NCBI GenBank assembly: GCA_964030475.1
Contig: CAXIPT010000002.1
Span: forward strand, 4,691,087 to 4,755,086
Direction of reading: 5' to 3'
DNA from: Tethya wilhelma
Lineage: Eukaryota; Porifera; Demospongiae; Tethyida; Tethyidae
DNA length: 64,000 bases
Within the stretch, counting starts at the first letter, position 1. The number at the start of each line of letters is the position of its first letter. Of this stretch, positions 1 to 9,523 are shown piece by piece. Under the pieces are notes generated by a model that saw nothing but the letters and a program-made list of their open reading frames with translations, searched no databases and was not told the origin of the DNA. The translations under genes and the position numbers were made by a program.

Positions 1-45
<45 letters not shown>
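1..45. repeat. (AC)n microsatellite at window edge
   Basis: Uninterrupted AC dinucleotide run. The following 46-500 holds no coding segment I can support. Confidence 0.95.
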
Positions 46-47
<2 letters not shown>

Positions 48-567
48 AAGGGAAATCTCAACTTTCTCAGTTTAATAGTGGTTTATTAGGAGCCAGAGAT
101 ATGATATGTTCAACCATTTCAGTAAGATCACAATCTCAGTCAGGATGTGAAACAAGACACACCACAGGGAAACAGTGGTTTGATAATGTAAACATTAGGA
201 AATACTAAGAAAGTGCAGTCTAGAACTTTCCCTTCAGAAATTTCAGAGGGAAGATCATTTCGTTTCATAAGGGTTGGGTAATATAGAATAACACGAGAAA
301 AGTTTGTAGCAACAACCAGGTACACTTTGGCATTCACAGTTAATGAAGCCGAATTACAATAATCACATTAGTATAATATGGACATTATGTAGAGATTACA
401 TAATAATTATGTAATGCATATTCAAATACACTATAAACACAAAGGTACAGTCTTTTTACGCACACAATGAACTTTATAAGATCAACAGACATGGCTGCTG
501 TACAGAATTTAAACCACACACACACGCACACACACACACGACAAGTGAAGACTATCATTTGACTTAC

Positions 568-728
568 ACTGTGGTGTGACGGAGTACCCCCCAAGGGTGG
601 GAGGGTGACCATCAGTGGCGTTGAAGCCGGCCGAGACTAGGATGATGTCGGGTTTGAACTCGCGACAGATTGGTACAACGATGGAACGAAAGACAGCAAG
701 ATATTCAGCATCACCAAAGTTGGATACT

Positions 729-801
<73 letters not shown>

Positions 802-2512
802 GTGTGCATGCGTGCGTGTGCATGTGTACCAATCTCCATAGACTAAACTAAAACTATTTCTCACTCTCTCAGCTAAAGGAAGTCAGGTAGTAAGGTATTT
901 TTACGTGACACAATTAATCATCTACTCAAATTACATCAAATGCTCCACAAAGCATGCTATGATACAAACGGAAATTTATATGGAGAAAGAAATGCCATGA
1001 TACTTAAAACATTCCTCCATCAATTAGACTCATTGAAACATGCAATACCCACACACACCTAGAATTAGCCGAGACAATTTACCTACAGCAGTCAATTATC
1101 TTTTTAGAATGGGAAATTTCCAGCAAATGATCAAAACCAAGGCACATTAGCAAGCATATCTCAGCGTAGGAAGGTCGTATAGCAATGGGACTTGCACCAT
1201 TGTGATCAGCTCAAAGAGATCTTTCAAATGGTGTGCTTTATTTCAAAGTTTTGAAAATGGCCATTTTCTGAAAAAAATCGCACTCGACCATGGGCTATAG
1301 TTCATGGTATCGGACAAATTTGATGATCATGAATTTAGTATAAAACTATATCATTTGAAAGATCTCTTTGAGCTGATCGCAATGGTACCAATCCCAGCTT
1401 CATACGACCTTCCTAGGCTGAGATATACTTAATCTTATTCACAGCAATTTTGTAAAAAAAATCTCACCAGATCATAAGTTTTTCACTAAACTCCTATAAA
1501 ATTATAGGCTGAGATATGCTCAGTTTTATTCCCAGTAAATTTATGTTGAGTGAGTTGACTAGTATTACAGATTTTGGAAGAAATTTTGTATCATTGCAAT
1601 CAACACAGCAACCAACACCCTCAATACAAACCTGAGATCCCTTGGAAATTTTGAGCACCTGAAAACGCTACATTGACATTAAATCCAAGCCCCGCCCCCG
1701 ATCCGATTTCCTCCGGACGACCAGTCCCGGGAAAGAATGTTCCGTTGTCATAGCGATGGACCGAGATGAAGAGGATGCCGGGATTATCGTAGAATATGTG
1801 CTGGGTACCGTTGCCATGGTGAATATCCTGAGGGTTGGTAAGAGGTCGTCAAAACGACAAGTTGAATAATATGGTATGGGGATGCTTATTAGAACAGTGT
1901 AAATTTAATACTTCCAAGCTACAATGAAATTATGAAGTGCAATTTTGCAAAAAAAAGGCTAGGATATTAAAATTAAACTTCACAGAATGCATTTTTCTAT
2001 TAGCTATGCTGACATTATGTCAATGTGGTAAGGGATGACTTAAAACCTAGAGAAATTTTTGGTAACTTCAGACTTACCCAGTCCACGACCGCCACTCTCT
2101 TGTTCTTGGACAGCATAGCTTTAGCAGCCAACGCAACGTTGTTGAAGTAACAGAAGGCCCTGTTAATGAATGGGTGGGGTCAACAGCAATAAGGGGTGTG
2201 GTTTATTAACCTATACTGTGTAGCGGGTAAATTTGGCGAGAATTAAATTTGGTCGATTGGCAAATTATTCTTCAAAATCGCCAAATTAAAATGGCCAAAC
2301 ACGTACGCACATAAAAACAATGCAGCGTGCAGAATTAAATCACCAATCTTGCTAAAATGGGAATTAGCCAAATTTACCCTCTGTACGGTATATTTAACTC
2401 ACATAGCTTGGTTGGGGAGGGCGTGGTGTCCAGGGGGGCGTACGAAGGCAAACCCATTCTTCACTTCTCCACTGCACACCTTGTCAGCTAGTTCAATCAC
2501 AGAACCTGCCGC
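568..2512 (-). CDS. Class IIa histone deacetylase, middle catalytic exons (partial)
   Basis: Four exons on the minus strand encode the central part of an HDAC4/5/7/9-type deacetylase domain: 2403-2512, 2078-2159, 1632-1827 (3' end uncertain, an alternative donor lies about 20 bases upstream) and 568-726. Visible motifs are the active-site loop RPPGHHA, then FCYFNNVA, the zinc-site segment [23 protein letters not shown], and GDAEYLAVF followed by LVSAGF. Reading phases agree across the junctions. Class IIa enzymes act with MEF2-type factors and corepressors in the nucleus; that is family knowledge. The Asp ligand expected after SAGF is Asn here. The C-terminal exons are not in the window. The 5' exons lie at 7722-9198 on the opposite strand, and phase and order show they belong to the same protein, so the gene is broken by assembly or by inversion. 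Confidence 0.88.
728..828. repeat. (GA)n plus (TG)n compound microsatellite
   Basis: GA run followed by TG run. On the minus (sense) strand of the HDAC exon at 568-726 this reads CA then CT and ends at the TTTAG acceptor, so it forms the polypyrimidine tract. Confidence 0.93.
1150..1436. mobile_element. Foldback element family A, copy 1 (non-autonomous)
   Basis: Long imperfect terminal inverted repeats. The left end reads TCAGCGTAGGAAGGTCGTAT and the right end carries its complement (ATACGACCTTCCTAGGCTGA). An inner inverted block GATCAGCTCAAAGAGATCTT is also mirrored. No coding capacity. It lies in an HDAC intron. Other copies are at 7357, 13825, 17770, 27221 and 57041. Confidence 0.75.
2212..2400. 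mobile_element. Foldback element family B, copy 1
   Basis: The left end contains GTAGCGGGTAAATTTGGCGA and the right end GCCAAATTTACCCTCTGTAC, which are inverted complements. The interior is AT-rich and non-coding. Related copies occur at 47545-47675 and 58750-58985. It sits in an HDAC intron directly against the donor of the exon ending at 2403. Confidence 0.65.
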
Positions 2513-2535
2513 CTGGGTTAGTTTCATGGCACAAA

Positions 2536-2850
2536 AAGATATAGTTTAGAAAAAATGTTTTTGACAGTTAGCTGTAATATCCATTATAAATATTTGTGAC
2601 TCACAATCTCTACAAACAATGTCTAAACATACCATACAGAGCATTTGACCAGAGTTCGAAAGACCTGGGTTCGAACCCCAGCTAGATCTCAAGAGTTTCC
2701 CAATGAATTTGCCATAATAATGTAAAACTTAATTTCTATACATTTTGTGGGGGAAAAATCTTGTGATAAACCGATCGTGAAATTCACAAAAATTCACACC
2801 AATCCAAGCAACTTCACATCTTCACTAACTGCTACACCGCCAACAAAAAT
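2536..2850. repeat. HDAC intron segment, inverted duplicate of 9208-9522
   Basis: This stretch appears to be the reverse complement of 9208-9522 over about 315 bases. Both copies are HDAC intron: one follows the donor at 9199, the other precedes the acceptor at 2513. The identity ends exactly at the contig join 9523 on one side and at the truncated LTR at 2851 on the other. That fits two assembled copies of the same intron with one contig placed in the wrong orientation. Confidence 0.85.
2610..2692 (+). repeat. tRNA-derived SINE-like segment
   Basis: A tRNA-like B box and T-loop (GGTTCGAACCC) sit within ACCTGGGTTCGAACCCCAG, preceded by AGAGCATTTGACCAGAG, which resembles the D-to-anticodon arm of a tRNA. 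No convincing acceptor stem closes it, so a tRNA-derived SINE or tRNA relic is more likely than a working tRNA gene. The inverted copy is at about 9366-9448. Confidence 0.4.
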
Positions 2851-2919
2851 GGTGCAATAAACAAAACAATCTATCTAATTACAAATAATTTGCTAGTGTA
2901 AGTTCAGAGTTATGCAACA
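2851..2919 (-). repeat. 3' LTR of copia element, truncated
   Basis: Identical over 69 bases to 7080-7148, the start of the 5' LTR. On the minus strand it begins TGTTGCATAAC directly after a purine tract (AAGTGGGAG), the expected polypurine primer position. Only 69 of about 228 LTR bases remain before the sequence switches abruptly to HDAC intron. Confidence 0.85.
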
Positions 2920-2926
2920 CTCCCAC

Positions 2927-5900
2927 TTAATTAGAGAGATTGTGCATGCCCAAAGCTTGGCGTAACCTTTCAAATCGGCTCTTTGTTAGTGGTTTAGTTA
3001 GGATATCGGCCACCATGTCTTCAGTTGGGCAATATTTAACAGCAATAACATTCTGCTGAATGGCTTCACGGACAAAGTGATATCTGATGTCAATATGTTT
3101 GGTACGAACATGAGAAACGGGGTTCTTAGCAATTGCAATTGCTCCTTGATTGTCCTCCATTACTTCAATTGAGCTAGTTATAACTTGTAGATCACCAAGA
3201 AATCTACGGATCCATGTTGCTTCTTGTGCAGCCAAACTTAGTGATACATACTCGGCCTCAGAAGAAGATAATGCAACGGTTGGTTGTGTTTTACTCAGCC
3301 AACAAATGGCACTCTCATTCATTAAGAATGCATTCCCAGATGTGGATCGTCTGCTGTCAAGATCTCCAGCCCAGTTAGCATCAGCATAGCCAACAGGTGA
3401 CACATTTTCTGATTTTCTATACATTAGAGTGAGATTCAAGGTACCTTTGAGATATCTGAGTATCCGTTTGGCTGCTGTCAAGTGTAATTCAGATGGGTCT
3501 GAGCAAAACTTTGAAACAGCTCCCACTGCTAGCGAGATATCAGGTCGGGTACTAACTGCAGCATAGAGGAGACTTCCAACAAGTGATTGAAACTTTGTAG
3601 AGTCTGCCTTCTTGCTTACTTGATCATCTTTTGTCAGCTTGACATTAATGTCTGCTGGAGTAGCAATTGTCTTTGCTTCTTCCAAACCAAACTTCTTCAA
3701 CAGCTTCAGGATGTAATGCTTTTGATGGAGACTAATGAAGTTATCACCTTGTATCACAGTGATTCCTAGAATGTAGTGTAGTGGACCCATGTCTTTCATT
3801 TTAAACTGTTCAGCTAGACTTTGCTTCAATTCCTGCATTCTGTTTAAGTCTCTAGTCATCAAAATCAGGTCGTCCACATAAACTGCAATGACCGTTGTTG
3901 TGGACATGTCAGACACTTCGATAAAAACACATGGATCAGCTGTACTCTGAGAGAATCCCAAGGCCTCAATATACTCTTGGAAAGCTTTGTTCCAACACCG
4001 TGGTGCTTGCTTTAGGCCATACAAGGATTTGTTAAGCCTACACACAAGATCTTCCTTCCCTTCTACTGAGTAACCACAGGGTTGTGTCATATAGATTTCT
4101 TCTTCAAGATTTCCATGTAGAAAGGCGGTAACAACATCCATCTGATGGATATGCATGTCATTCTGCAAACCAAATGCCAACAGAATTCTGATTGATGAGA
4201 GACGTACAACTGGTGAGAATGTTTCATCGTAGTCGATTCCATGCTTTTGAACATATCCCTTCGCTACTAATCGTGCCTTGAATCTCTCAACATTTCCGTC
4301 ATCTCTGTATTTCACCTTAAACACCCACTTGCATGGTATGGCTTCTCTATCTGGAGGAAGCTTGACGAGCTCCCAGGTTTGATTCTCCAACAACGATGTG
4401 TACTCCGAGTTGGCAGCAGCCCTCCATTCGCTTGCTTCATCACCAGCAAATGCCTCTTCAATTGTCATAGGCTCAATGATTTGAGATGCTCTGCATGCTA
4501 GATGATCAACTTTTGCTGCATCAGCATATTCATCAAACCCATACCTTACTGGTTGCCTTCTGTCTCTTGTGGACTGGCGCACTTGCTGCTCCTCTTCACT
4601 CTCAGCATGCTCCTCTACAGTTTTACTCGCTGGCTCCAGATCCAGCATCGACTGTTGCTTCAAGTTGACAGTTGTGTCATTCATATTAAAGGAGAATTCA
4701 TTGAATGTCACATCTCTCCTTTTTACAATCTTCCATGATGTTTCATCGAGTAATCTGTAGCCCTTTGAATTTTTGCAATAACCAACAAAACGATACTTTT
4801 CTGCCTTTTTGTCTAGCTTTCGACGTTGTGAATCTGGAATGTGAGCATAAGCTACACAACCAAAGACCTTGAGATGACTAAGATCTGGTTTCTGATTGTA
4901 CCACATTTCGTATGGTGTTTTGTCTTCACAGATGGCAGATGACACTGACCTATTCCTGAGGTAAGCTGCTGTGGAGATAGCTTCAGCCCAATATTTGTCA
5001 GAAAGATGAGAGTGCGATAGCATTGACCGTGCAGATTCCATGAGTGTTCGATTCATACGTTCTGCCACTCCGTTCTGCTCAGGGGTGTGTGGAATTGTGA
5101 GTTGGTGAGTTATTCCCTTTGATTTCAGGTAATTTTCAAACTCCCTTGAGACATATTCTCCTCCATTGTCAGTTCTCAAAATTCCAATATGTTCTCCACA
5201 CTCATTTGCGGTTATAGCTTCAAATTCCTTGAACTTCTCAAACACCTCACTCTTGTTGCTCAGAAAGTAAACAGCACAGCATCGAGAAAAATCATCAATG
5301 AACGAAACAAAATACTTTTTGCCTCCGATAGATTCTGGCATTGGACCACAGACATCACTATGCACTAATTGAAGCTTTCGGGTAGATCGATTTTCTCCCA
5401 CTGATTTAAAAGGCTTCCTGTGCATCTTTCCTTCAATACATCCTTCACAGAAGGACAGTTGTGCCTCCTTGGTTAGCTTGATTCCAGTTGCCATTTCTTT
5501 CTGCGAGAGATCAGGAAGGTATTGAGCATTTACATGACCAAGACGTTGATGCCAAAGATCAACATTTGACTTGTCACATGTGGCAGCACTTGCCTTCTCA
5601 ATGCTGGGCAACTTTGATTCACAGTCAAGATGATACAGCTTCCCATTCAAGGAGCCCATACCCAAGAGTTCTCCAGTTTGACTCCTGATCCAGCACTTTG
5701 AATGTCCAAACTTGACAATGTTACCCTTTTGTGCAGCAGCTCGAACCGAAAAGAGATTACTTGCTAATTGAGGTACGTACAGCACCTTCTGCATCACTGC
5801 TCGTTTAGGATTGCTCACTTTGAATTTCATGCTCAAGCGAACGTTTCCAGCTCCAACAGCATCAACAATTCTGCCATCTCCAAGTCCAACTTTCTCTGGT

Positions 5901-6778
5901 GTATCAAATTCCTGATAGTCAACAAGGAGCTCTTTCTGAAATGTCATGTGACTTGTTGCACCAGAGTCAACTATCCATTGTTCTTGGTTTGAGGATGTTC
6001 CAGACATGTGAAAGGCATTTTCAGGATCATCTTGAACAAGGTGCTCTGTAACATTGGCAGCATTGTGTCCATGATCAGCTTTGTTCTTTGGACAATAACG
6101 TTGGATGTGTCCAATTTCATTGCATTTCCAGCACACAGGTGGTTTTCGACCCTTGTTTGTCTTGGCTCCTCCCAGTAATGCTGAGTCTGAAGACTTTGTC
6201 GTTACTGTATCTTTCTGCTTCTGCTCCTCGTGGATAAGTGATTGTTGAACAAAGTCAAGGCTGAGTTCGTCAACACGAGATTCCAGTGCAGTGACAAGAG
6301 TAGAGTAACTTGGAGGTAGGCTACCAAGAAGTGTTACAACTTGATCTTCTTCTGATATAGCTGCACCAATCGAGGCCAGTTTGTCTGTGATTTCTTTCAT
6401 CTCCTTGAGATGTTCCTCCATTACAGCACCTTCCTTCATTTCCTTTCGGAAATATTTCTTCTTGAGAAACAGCTTATTAGCAAGTGTTTCACGTTCAAAG
6501 TGATTTCTAAGAGTGTCCCACACATCCTTAGGTGTTTCACATGAAGTGACCAAGTAAAGCTGGGGAGTACTAATTGCAAGCACTATAGTTGACAACGACT
6601 TCTGCGAGTTGTCACGAAACGTAGTGCGTGCAGCAGCAGACGCATCCTCAGCTAGAACTTCAGTTCCGTCAACGTATTTCCACAGTCCTTTTGACATAAG
6701 ATAATGTCGCATCTGAAACTTCCAGGTAATCCAGTTTGTACTACCAAGTTTCTCGATAAAACCTTTCTCTAGCTCCAT
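2927..6778 (-). CDS. Copia gag-pol polyprotein, intact frame
   Basis: One open frame of about 1,280 codons from the first in-frame ATG (MELEKGF). Domains in order: a gag-like region; a CCHC zinc knuckle (CWKCNEIGHIQRYC); an aspartic protease with VDSGATSH; the GAG-pre-integrase motif LWHQRLGHVN; an integrase core with HSDVCGP, RTDNGGEY and PEQNGVAER; a reverse transcriptase with AVYVDDLIL; and RNase H with SSSEAEY and KHIDIRYHFVREAI. Protease, integrase, RT, RNase H is the Ty1/copia order, whereas gypsy elements place integrase last. The frame could be read some 30 bases further upstream but only from a non-ATG codon. No stop or frameshift is seen. It would act in copying and inserting the element; activity is inferred from the intact frame only. 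Confidence 0.93.
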   Translation of the reverse strand: MELEKGFIEKLGSTNWITWKFQMRHYLMSKGLWKYVDGTEVLAEDASAAARTTFRDNSQKSLSTIVLAISTPQLYLVTSCETPKDVWDTLRNHFERETLANKLFLKKKYFRKEMKEGAVMEEHLKEMKEITDKLASIGAAISEEDQVVTLLGSLPPSYSTLVTALESRVDELSLDFVQQSLIHEEQKQKDTVTTKSSDSALLGGAKTNKGRKPPVCWKCNEIGHIQRYCPKNKADHGHNAANVTEHLVQDDPENAFHMSGTSSNQEQWIVDSGATSHMTFQKELLVDYQEFDTPEKVGLGDGRIVDAVGAGNVRLSMKFKVSNPKRAVMQKVLYVPQLASNLFSVRAAAQKGNIVKFGHSKCWIRSQTGELLGMGSLNGKLYHLDCESKLPSIEKASAATCDKSNVDLWHQRLGHVNAQYLPDLSQKEMATGIKLTKEAQLSFCEGCIEGKMHRKPFKSVGENRSTRKLQLVHSDVCGPMPESIGGKKYFVSFIDDFSRCCAVYFLSNKSEVFEKFKEFEAITANECGEHIGILRTDNGGEYVSREFENYLKSKGITHQLTIPHTPEQNGVAERMNRTLMESARSMLSHSHLSDKYWAEAISTAAYLRNRSVSSAICEDKTPYEMWYNQKPDLSHLKVFGCVAYAHIPDSQRRKLDKKAEKYRFVGYCKNSKGYRLLDETSWKIVKRRDVTFNEFSFNMNDTTVNLKQQSMLDLEPASKTVEEHAESEEEQQVRQSTRDRRQPVRYGFDEYADAAKVDHLACRASQIIEPMTIEEAFAGDEASEWRAAANSEYTSLLENQTWELVKLPPDREAIPCKWVFKVKYRDDGNVERFKARLVAKGYVQKHGIDYDETFSPVVRLSSIRILLAFGLQNDMHIHQMDVVTAFLHGNLEEEIYMTQPCGYSVEGKEDLVCRLNKSLYGLKQAPRCWNKAFQEYIEALGFSQSTADPCVFIEVSDMSTTTVIAVYVDDLILMTRDLNRMQELKQSLAEQFKMKDMGPLHYILGITVIQGDNFISLHQKHYILKLLKKFGLEEAKTIATPADINVKLTKDDQVSKKADSTKFQSLVGSLLYAAVSTRPDISLAVGAVSKFCSDPSELHLTAAKRILRYLKGTLNLTLMYRKSENVSPVGYADANWAGDLDSRRSTSGNAFLMNESAICWLSKTQPTVALSSSEAEYVSLSLAAQEATWIRRFLGDLQVITSSIEVMEDNQGAIAIAKNPVSHVRTKHIDIRYHFVREAIQQNVIAVKYCPTEDMVADILTKPLTKSRFERLRQALGMHNLSN

Positions 6779-6920
6779 TCTATTTGCTGTCCTCTCAACT
6801 AATAGCAAATACTCCGATAGAGCTACGCAGTGAGTTCACCTCACACAACATATACAGAGTCGAGTCTGATCTATCTGGCACCGACAGTGTTACAGCGGAA
6901 CGAAGTCTGGGCCCATAACC

Positions 6921-7148
6921 TGTTGTTTAACTCAACGAACTGTTCTCATTGAATAATCGAGACAGAACAAGACTAAAATAAGCAGCAAACTCAACAGCTT
7001 AAATAGGAGCAAGAACATTCTAGAACAAAAAACACATCAGACAAGTTCTAACTTGCCTCAGATTCAGATCTAACACATAGGTGCAATAAACAAAACAATC
7101 TATCTAATTACAAATAATTTGCTAGTGTAAGTTCAGAGTTATGCAACA
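6921..7148 (-). repeat. 5' LTR of copia element
   Basis: About 228 bases with matching ends TGTTG and CAACA on the minus strand. The next bases (GGTTATGGGCCCAGAC) are the likely primer-binding site. The first 69 bases recur at 2851-2919. Confidence 0.8.
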
Positions 7149-7149
7149 A

Positions 7150-7290
7150 TATTCATGCACAATTAGTATTGTTACTAATATTTGTATGCATAACTCTTGC
7201 CTTAATAGTTCCTGGTACTGTGCCATCGAACTGTCCTACAATGACTAACTGCAGAGGAAATGCTTCTCCTGGATATACATGCTTTGTCAA
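7150..7290 (-). CDS. Exon-like fragment of an unrelated surface-type protein
   Basis: Minus-strand translation is open across the piece and contains KHVYPGEAFPLQLVIVGQ, then FDGTVPGTIKARV. It runs from the n at 7291 to a stop close to the LTR. The PGE...VGQ...GTVPG pattern recalls repeat-rich extracellular proteins of sponges and other early animals, but I cannot name a family with confidence. It is not part of HDAC, so the copia element probably comes from this other locus. Confidence 0.4.
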
Positions 7291-7356
7291 NTGTGATGGG
7301 TTTAGGTTCTTGGTTTCTCATCACGTATGATGGGTTTAGGTTCTCAACACTTTATT

Positions 7357-7612
7357 CTAGGAAGGTCGTATGAAGCTCGAATTGGTACCATTGTGATCAG
7401 CTTGAAGAGATCTTTCAAATGATATGGTTTATACCAAGATTTAAATTTTGAAAAAAAATCACCAAAACCATGGATTATAGCCTTTGGTCAAGTGTGATTT
7501 TTTGATAAAAAAAGCCTTTTTTCAATTTTCAAAATAAACCATATCATTTGAAAGATCTCTTCATGCTGACCACAATGGTGCAAGTCCCAGCTTCTAACGA
7601 CCAACCATTGCT
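7357..7612. mobile_element. Foldback element family A, copy 2
   Basis: Starts CTAGGAAGGTCGTATGAAGC. An inner inverted pair is built on AGATCTTTCAAATGATATGG and its complement. The right end continues into TTCTAACGACCAACCATTGC, which is the inverted form of the left end of the copy at 13825, so these two copies share an extended terminus. Confidence 0.7.
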
Positions 7613-7721
7613 GTTTTAGAACAGGAAATAACATATATTCTTCAAACTACATAATTATAATAGTCTATTATACATCCACACCCTCACACCCTCACATCAG
7701 CACACCCTCATACCCTCACAG

Positions 7722-8122
7722 GCCTCCCAACTGGCACAGGCTCAAGCCGTCCCTGTCCACCCTCCTCCCCAGCCTCACAAACCTGCCGTCCGTAGATTGT
7801 CTGGGAAATCCTCGTTATCAACGGCTGGTAGTAACAACAGCCTCCACGAGCTAGGAGGCGGAGCTTCGGGAGACGTGCGGGACCAGCTACGAGTGACCAA
7901 TCACAGTCCGAGTCTCACTCCTAAGGCTTCTCTGACGCCAACTAACAGTTTTGAGAGTACTGCTTCTAATAATGGGCGTGGCTCTCCACATGTGGGTGTG
8001 GCTAGTCCCTCATCTGCTCAAGAAGCGCAATATCAGGTAATGAATTTATGAGAGTAGAGAAAATTATTAATAAAGTCGCTTGTTTTATGAATAGTACATA
8101 TTAATGTTAGAATCAGATTTTA

Positions 8123-8172
<50 letters not shown>

Positions 8173-9198
8173 GGTGGAACTGGGCTGGTCTACGACACTC
8201 TGATGTTGAAGCACAACTGTTCCTGCGGAGGCTCTCACCCTGATCACCCAGGGAGACTCCAGAGCATCTGGGCACGTCTTCACGAGACCAGGGTGGTCGT
8301 TAACTGCAAGGTGAGAGAAGAAAGGGGAGGATTTTTTTAATTAAAATACATGTATGAATGAATGTTTATTTCGCTGCAAAATAGAATCTTTTAAAACAGG
8401 TGAAGTTGAACTTTTTTATGTATTATTTTTGGCTGCAGTTATGGTTTGAAATTGATATTAAACATACACACGCACACACGGGTATAGAAAAACTGGAGGG
8501 TTAGCATACCCCTATGCTAAATTCAGCTAAATCCTTCCCATATAATTATATATAGGGAAAAATAGTGTGCCCCTACGCTAAATCCTTCCCATACATATAG
8601 GAAGAAAATAGCGTACCCCTACACTAAATCTCTCCTATATATATATATATATATAGGAGGAAAATAGCGTGCCCCTACGCTAAATCCCTCCTATATATAT
8701 AGGAGGAAAATAGCGTGCCCCTACACTAAATCACTCCTATATATATAGGAGGAAAATAGCGTGCCCCTACGCTAAATCACTCCCATATATATAGGAGGAA
8801 AATAGCGTACCCCTACACTAAATCCCGCCCATATATATAGGAGGAAAATAGCGTACCCCTACGCTAAATCCCACCCATATATATGGGAGGGATTTAGCGT
8901 ACCCCCCACACTATATCCCACCTATGGGTGGGAGAGATCAAATAGTGTAATTTTGTACAAACCCCCCACACACACACACTCACAGAGACTAAGAGCTCGC
9001 AAGGCCTCTCTAGCGGAGCTCCAAGCCATCCACAGTGAGAACCACGTCCGTCTCTATGGCCGCTCCTCCTCCCAGAGGAAGCCAGGCCAAGAGAAGAAGG
9101 ACACGGGCCGAGGGTTCATCCAGCTGAGCTGTGGGGGGGTGGGTGTGGACCGGGATACCTATTGGAATGAGGCGCACACTTCGAACGCCGCTAGAATG
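7722..9198 (+). CDS. Class IIa histone deacetylase, 5' exons (partial)
   Basis: Three exons: 7722-8036, 8173-8310 and 8986-9198, all ending in frame at codon boundaries. The first encodes a Ser/Pro-rich linker with VRRLSGKSS, a basic-Ser motif of the kind phosphorylated and bound by 14-3-3 in class IIa HDACs (inference). The second starts the deacetylase domain ([18 protein letters not shown], then [12 protein letters not shown]). The third has [11 protein letters not shown] and ends with NAARM. The next residues of the family (AAGSVIEL) begin at 2512 on the minus strand in matching phase. A 5' acceptor at 7721 shows that earlier exons are missing upstream, beyond the n at 7291. The intron donor at 9199 is followed within 10 bases by the inverted intron copy. 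Confidence 0.88.
8125..8171 (+). repeat. (TC)n microsatellite at 3' splice site
   Basis: TC run ending directly in the AG acceptor of the HDAC exon at 8173. It occupies the polypyrimidine-tract position. Confidence 0.95.
8495..8945. repeat. Palindromic 47-bp tandem array
   Basis: About eight head-to-tail units of roughly 47 bases, each combining TAGCGTGCCCCTACGCTAAA with a self-complementary block CTCCTATATATATAGGAG. Units differ by a few bases (TACGCT or TACACT). The array fills most of an HDAC intron. Every unit can form a hairpin. Confidence 0.85.
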
Positions 9199-9207
9199 GT
9201 GAGTGTT

Positions 9208-9522
9208 TTTTTGTTGGCGGTGTAGCAGTTAGTGAAGATGTGAAGTTGCTTGGATTGGTGTGAATTTTTGTGAATTTCACGATCGGTTTATCACAAGATT
9301 TTTCCCCCACAAAATGTATAGAAATTAAGTTTTACATTATTATGGCAAATTCATTGGGAAACTCTTGAGATCTAGCTGGGGTTCGAACCCAGGTCTTTCG
9401 AACTCTGGTCAAATGCTCTGTATGGTATGTTTAGACATTGTTTGTAGAGATTGTGAGTCACAAATATTTATAATGGATATTACAGCTAACTGTCAAAAAC
9501 ATTTTTTCTAAACTATATCTTT
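9208..9522. repeat. HDAC intron segment, inverted duplicate of 2536-2850
   Basis: Reverse complement of 2536-2850, ending at the contig join n at 9523. It starts 9 bases after the exon donor. Confidence 0.85.
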
Positions 9523-9523
9523 N

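Larger units (their letters stand above)
2851..7148 (-). mobile_element. Ty1/copia LTR retrotransposon
   Basis: A full internal region lies between a complete 5' LTR (6921-7148, TGTTG...CAACA ends) and a truncated 3' LTR. Order on the minus strand: LTR, presumed primer-binding site immediately after it (GGTTATGGGCCCAGAC), one long gag-pol frame, polypurine tract, partial LTR. The uninterrupted frame suggests a young insertion. No target-site duplication can be read because the 3' end is missing. Confidence 0.9.

Noticed and set aside
509..851. Long open frames of alternating Ser-Leu, Arg-Glu, Cys-Val or His-Thr
   Set aside because: They are translations of dinucleotide microsatellites. The same applies to similar frames at 12113, 21041, 32772, 34875, 52632, 61498 and 62711.
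2616..2692. Functional tRNA gene
   Set aside because: T-arm and box B look good but no paired acceptor stem or clear anticodon stem is present.
3150..5992. Plus-strand frames across the copia element
   Set aside because: Antisense to an intact gag-pol frame; no recognisable protein.
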